DNA of 64,000 bases from Lachnospiraceae bacterium (GTDB taxonomy: Bacteria; Bacillota; Clostridia; Lachnospirales; Lachnospiraceae). The notes beneath the pieces were generated by a model. It did not search any database. It was not told the DNA's origin and worked only from the letters and a program-made list of their open reading frames with translations. Numbering within the stretch: the first letter of the stretch is position 1; each line of letters begins with the position of its first letter. The stretch is taken from assembly GCA_910575445.1 (NCBI GenBank), contig CAJTFW010000002.1:248001-312000 (forward strand). The letters run 5' to 3'. Positions 62,698-64,000 of the stretch are shown here, piece after piece. The position numbers and the translations under genes are program-made.

Positions 62698-63279
62698 ATG
62701 CCAGTAAATTTGCAAAAAGGACAGAAAGTAAGTCTTACCAAAGGAAATCCAGGACTTAAAAATGTAATTGTAGGTCTTGGATGGGACGTTAATCAATTTG
62801 ACACAGGAGCGGATTTTGACTTGGATGCAGCAGCTTTTTTATTGTCAGACAGTGGAAAAGCAGCATCATCAGATGATTTTGTATTCTATGGAAATCTAAA
62901 GCATGCTTCAGGAAGTGTACAGCATATGGGAGACAATCTAACCGGAGTCGGCGATGGCGACGACGAACAGATTCGCATTGACCTGTCATTAGTTCCAGCT
63001 AGTATCACCAAGATTGCCTTTACAGTGACCATATACGAGGCAGAAGCAAGAAGACAGAATTTTGGCCAGGTCAACAATGCCTTTATCAGAATCTATAAAG
63101 AAGATACGGGTGAGGAATTGCTTCGCTATGACCTTGGCGAAGACTTCTCTATTGAGACCGCTGCAGTCTTTGGAGAACTCTATAAACACGGCGAAGAGTG
63201 GAAATTCAACGCTATTGGCAGCGGCTTCCAAGGCGGCCTTGCAGCACTGTGCGCCAACTTTGGAGTAGAGGTAGAATAA
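62698..63279 (+). CDS. TerD-family protein, paralogue 2
   Basis: A 193-residue protein very like paralogue 1, clearly a tandem duplicate. The Ca2+ loop reads [13 protein letters not shown] near 38-50, and the tail [14 protein letters not shown] and [17 protein letters not shown] repeats almost unchanged. The same dimerising or oligomerising fold is expected. It follows by 9 bases with AGGAGG upstream, in the same transcript as the other Ter genes. The two copies may form a heteromer. Confidence 0.95.
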   Translation: MPVNLQKGQKVSLTKGNPGLKNVIVGLGWDVNQFDTGADFDLDAAAFLLSDSGKAASSDDFVFYGNLKHASGSVQHMGDNLTGVGDGDDEQIRIDLSLVPASITKIAFTVTIYEAEARRQNFGQVNNAFIRIYKEDTGEELLRYDLGEDFSIETAAVFGELYKHGEEWKFNAIGSGFQGGLAALCANFGVEVE

Positions 63280-63311
63280 TAACAGCAAAAACGTTAATCA
63301 GGAGTTAAAAG

Positions 63312-63899
63312 ATGTCAATTAGTTTACAAAAAGGGCAAAAAGTCAGCCTGACCAAAGATAACCAGGGACTTTCAAAAGTGATTGTAGGACTTGGATGGGA
63401 TGAGGTAAAGCGCACGAAAGGCTTATTTGCTCCCAAGCCGCAGTCGATTGACTGCGATGCTTCTGCACTTATGTTGCAGAATGGAAAATTAGTATATAAG
63501 GATGATTTAGTCTTCTATAACAATCTGCGTCACAGAACCGGTGCTGTGCAACATATGGGTGACAATCTAACCGGTGCCGGAGAAGGAGACGATGAGCAGA
63601 TTATTGTGGAACTAAGTCAGGTTCCGGCTGAGTATGATAAGGTGTTGATTGTAGTGACCATCTATCAGGCAGTGCAGAGAAAGCAACATTTTGGTATGAT
63701 TCAAAATGCCTTTATCCGTCTTGTAGATGGAAGAAATAATCAAGAGCTGTGCAGATACAATCTCACAGATAACTATGCCAATATGACCGCGATGATTTTT
63801 GGAGAAATCTACCGCTACAACGGTGAGTGGAAATTCAACCCTATCGGACAGGGCACGACAGACCCTGGTGTTGGTGAATTGGCAGGCCGCTATCTCTAA
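63312..63899 (+). CDS. TerD-family protein, divergent paralogue 3
   Basis: A 195-residue TerD-like protein. The start [20 protein letters not shown] is conserved, but an insert KRTKGLFAPKPQS replaces the usual approach to the calcium loop, which here reads IDCDASALML near 51-60 and keeps the Asp positions. GDDEQIIVELSQVPAEYDK near 95 and NLTDNYANMTAMIFGEIYRY near 154 follow. It ends TTDPGVGELAGRYL, a tail seen in the TerX/TerZ-like subgroup. Start follows CAGGAG. It may be a specialised partner of the two other TerD copies. Confidence 0.93.
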   Translation: MSISLQKGQKVSLTKDNQGLSKVIVGLGWDEVKRTKGLFAPKPQSIDCDASALMLQNGKLVYKDDLVFYNNLRHRTGAVQHMGDNLTGAGEGDDEQIIVELSQVPAEYDKVLIVVTIYQAVQRKQHFGMIQNAFIRLVDGRNNQELCRYNLTDNYANMTAMIFGEIYRYNGEWKFNPIGQGTTDPGVGELAGRYL

Positions 63900-63933
63900 T
63901 CTGGCCGCATAAAATATACGAGGAGAAATTGTG

Positions 63934-64000
63934 ATGAAATTTAATGGACTGACAGACCAGGAAGTAGAAGAGTCCCGAAAAAAATATGGCTCGAATGAGA
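63934..64000 (+). CDS. Cation-transporting P-type ATPase (5' end only, runs off window)
   Basis: Only 22 codons are present. MKFNGLTDQEVEESRKKYGS is the typical N-terminal domain of Ca2+-type P-type ATPases, where the motif GL-x-E-V-x-x-R-x-x-YG-x-N opens the protein. ATG 63934 has AGGAGAAA upstream and follows terD3 by 34 bases. A calcium-transporting ATPase is a known partner of TerD proteins, so the context supports the call. Confidence 0.75.
   Translation, partial: MKFNGLTDQEVEESRKKYGSNE

Overview
The window looks like a chromosomal segment of a Gram-positive gut anaerobe of the Clostridia, most likely Lachnospiraceae. This is inferred from gene content only: LL-diaminopimelate aminotransferase (dapL), a long-form hibernation factor, HPr kinase, PyrB/PyrI with a zinc-type regulatory chain, two CmpB-type (PF06541) membrane proteins, a two-OB-fold SSB, moderate G+C and strong AGGAGG-type ribosome sites. 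No rRNA, tRNA, CRISPR array or intact insertion sequence was seen.

Layout. 1-1270: end of an amino-acid ABC importer. 1711-4741: purC-purB and a membrane protein. 4891-10541: a MarR-controlled heterodimeric ABC exporter with one degenerate ATP site, then a HAD phosphatase and an EamA transporter. 11200-13085: hprK and a ROK glucokinase. 13140-16396: typA (minus), SSB, corrinoid adenosyltransferase. 16436-18105: dapA-dapB. 18217-22697: acidic lipoprotein, a eukaryotic-type hisA, hpf, secA. 22755-26140: prfB with a programmed frameshift, an ACT regulator, hom and thrH. 26287-33547: tex, a protein of unknown function, an HD protein, a TetM-like GTPase fused to a Rae1/YacP-like NYN nuclease, and a cysteine-cluster protein. 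33568-39853: dapL, a MarR/TSUP cassette, nfo, argS, a CPBP protease. 39948-42566: an aldo-keto reductase, an Rpn-like nuclease and degenerate remnants. 42567-53365: AI-2E-type permease, pyrBI, a second CmpB-type protein, folC-pheA, PHP phosphoesterase, MATE transporter, a protein of unknown function, malic enzyme, lipoprotein. 53942-64000: a Ter (tellurite/stress) locus running off the right edge.

How the genes work together. DapA, DapB and DapL give a short aminotransferase route to diaminopimelate. Hom and ThrH suggest threonine synthesis in which homoserine is phosphorylated by a phosphotransferase and not by ThrB. The right 10 kb carries the phosphoribosyltransferase, PELOTA, aldolase and YceG-like parts of the Ter biosynthetic module, then a TelA-like protein, three TerD paralogues and the start of a P-type cation ATPase. 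This is the known Ter membrane/stress network, here with a YceG-like/trypsin-like protease fusion.

The most novel feature is a family of interspersed intergenic repeats at about 1276-1520, 10531-10660, 29984-30030, 45284-45571 and 53481-53915. They carry long hairpins whose arms vary between copies but stay complementary within each copy. Two copies supply the stop codon of the neighbouring gene. They look like small non-autonomous mobile elements or structured RNA-bearing elements of a kind I do not recognise.
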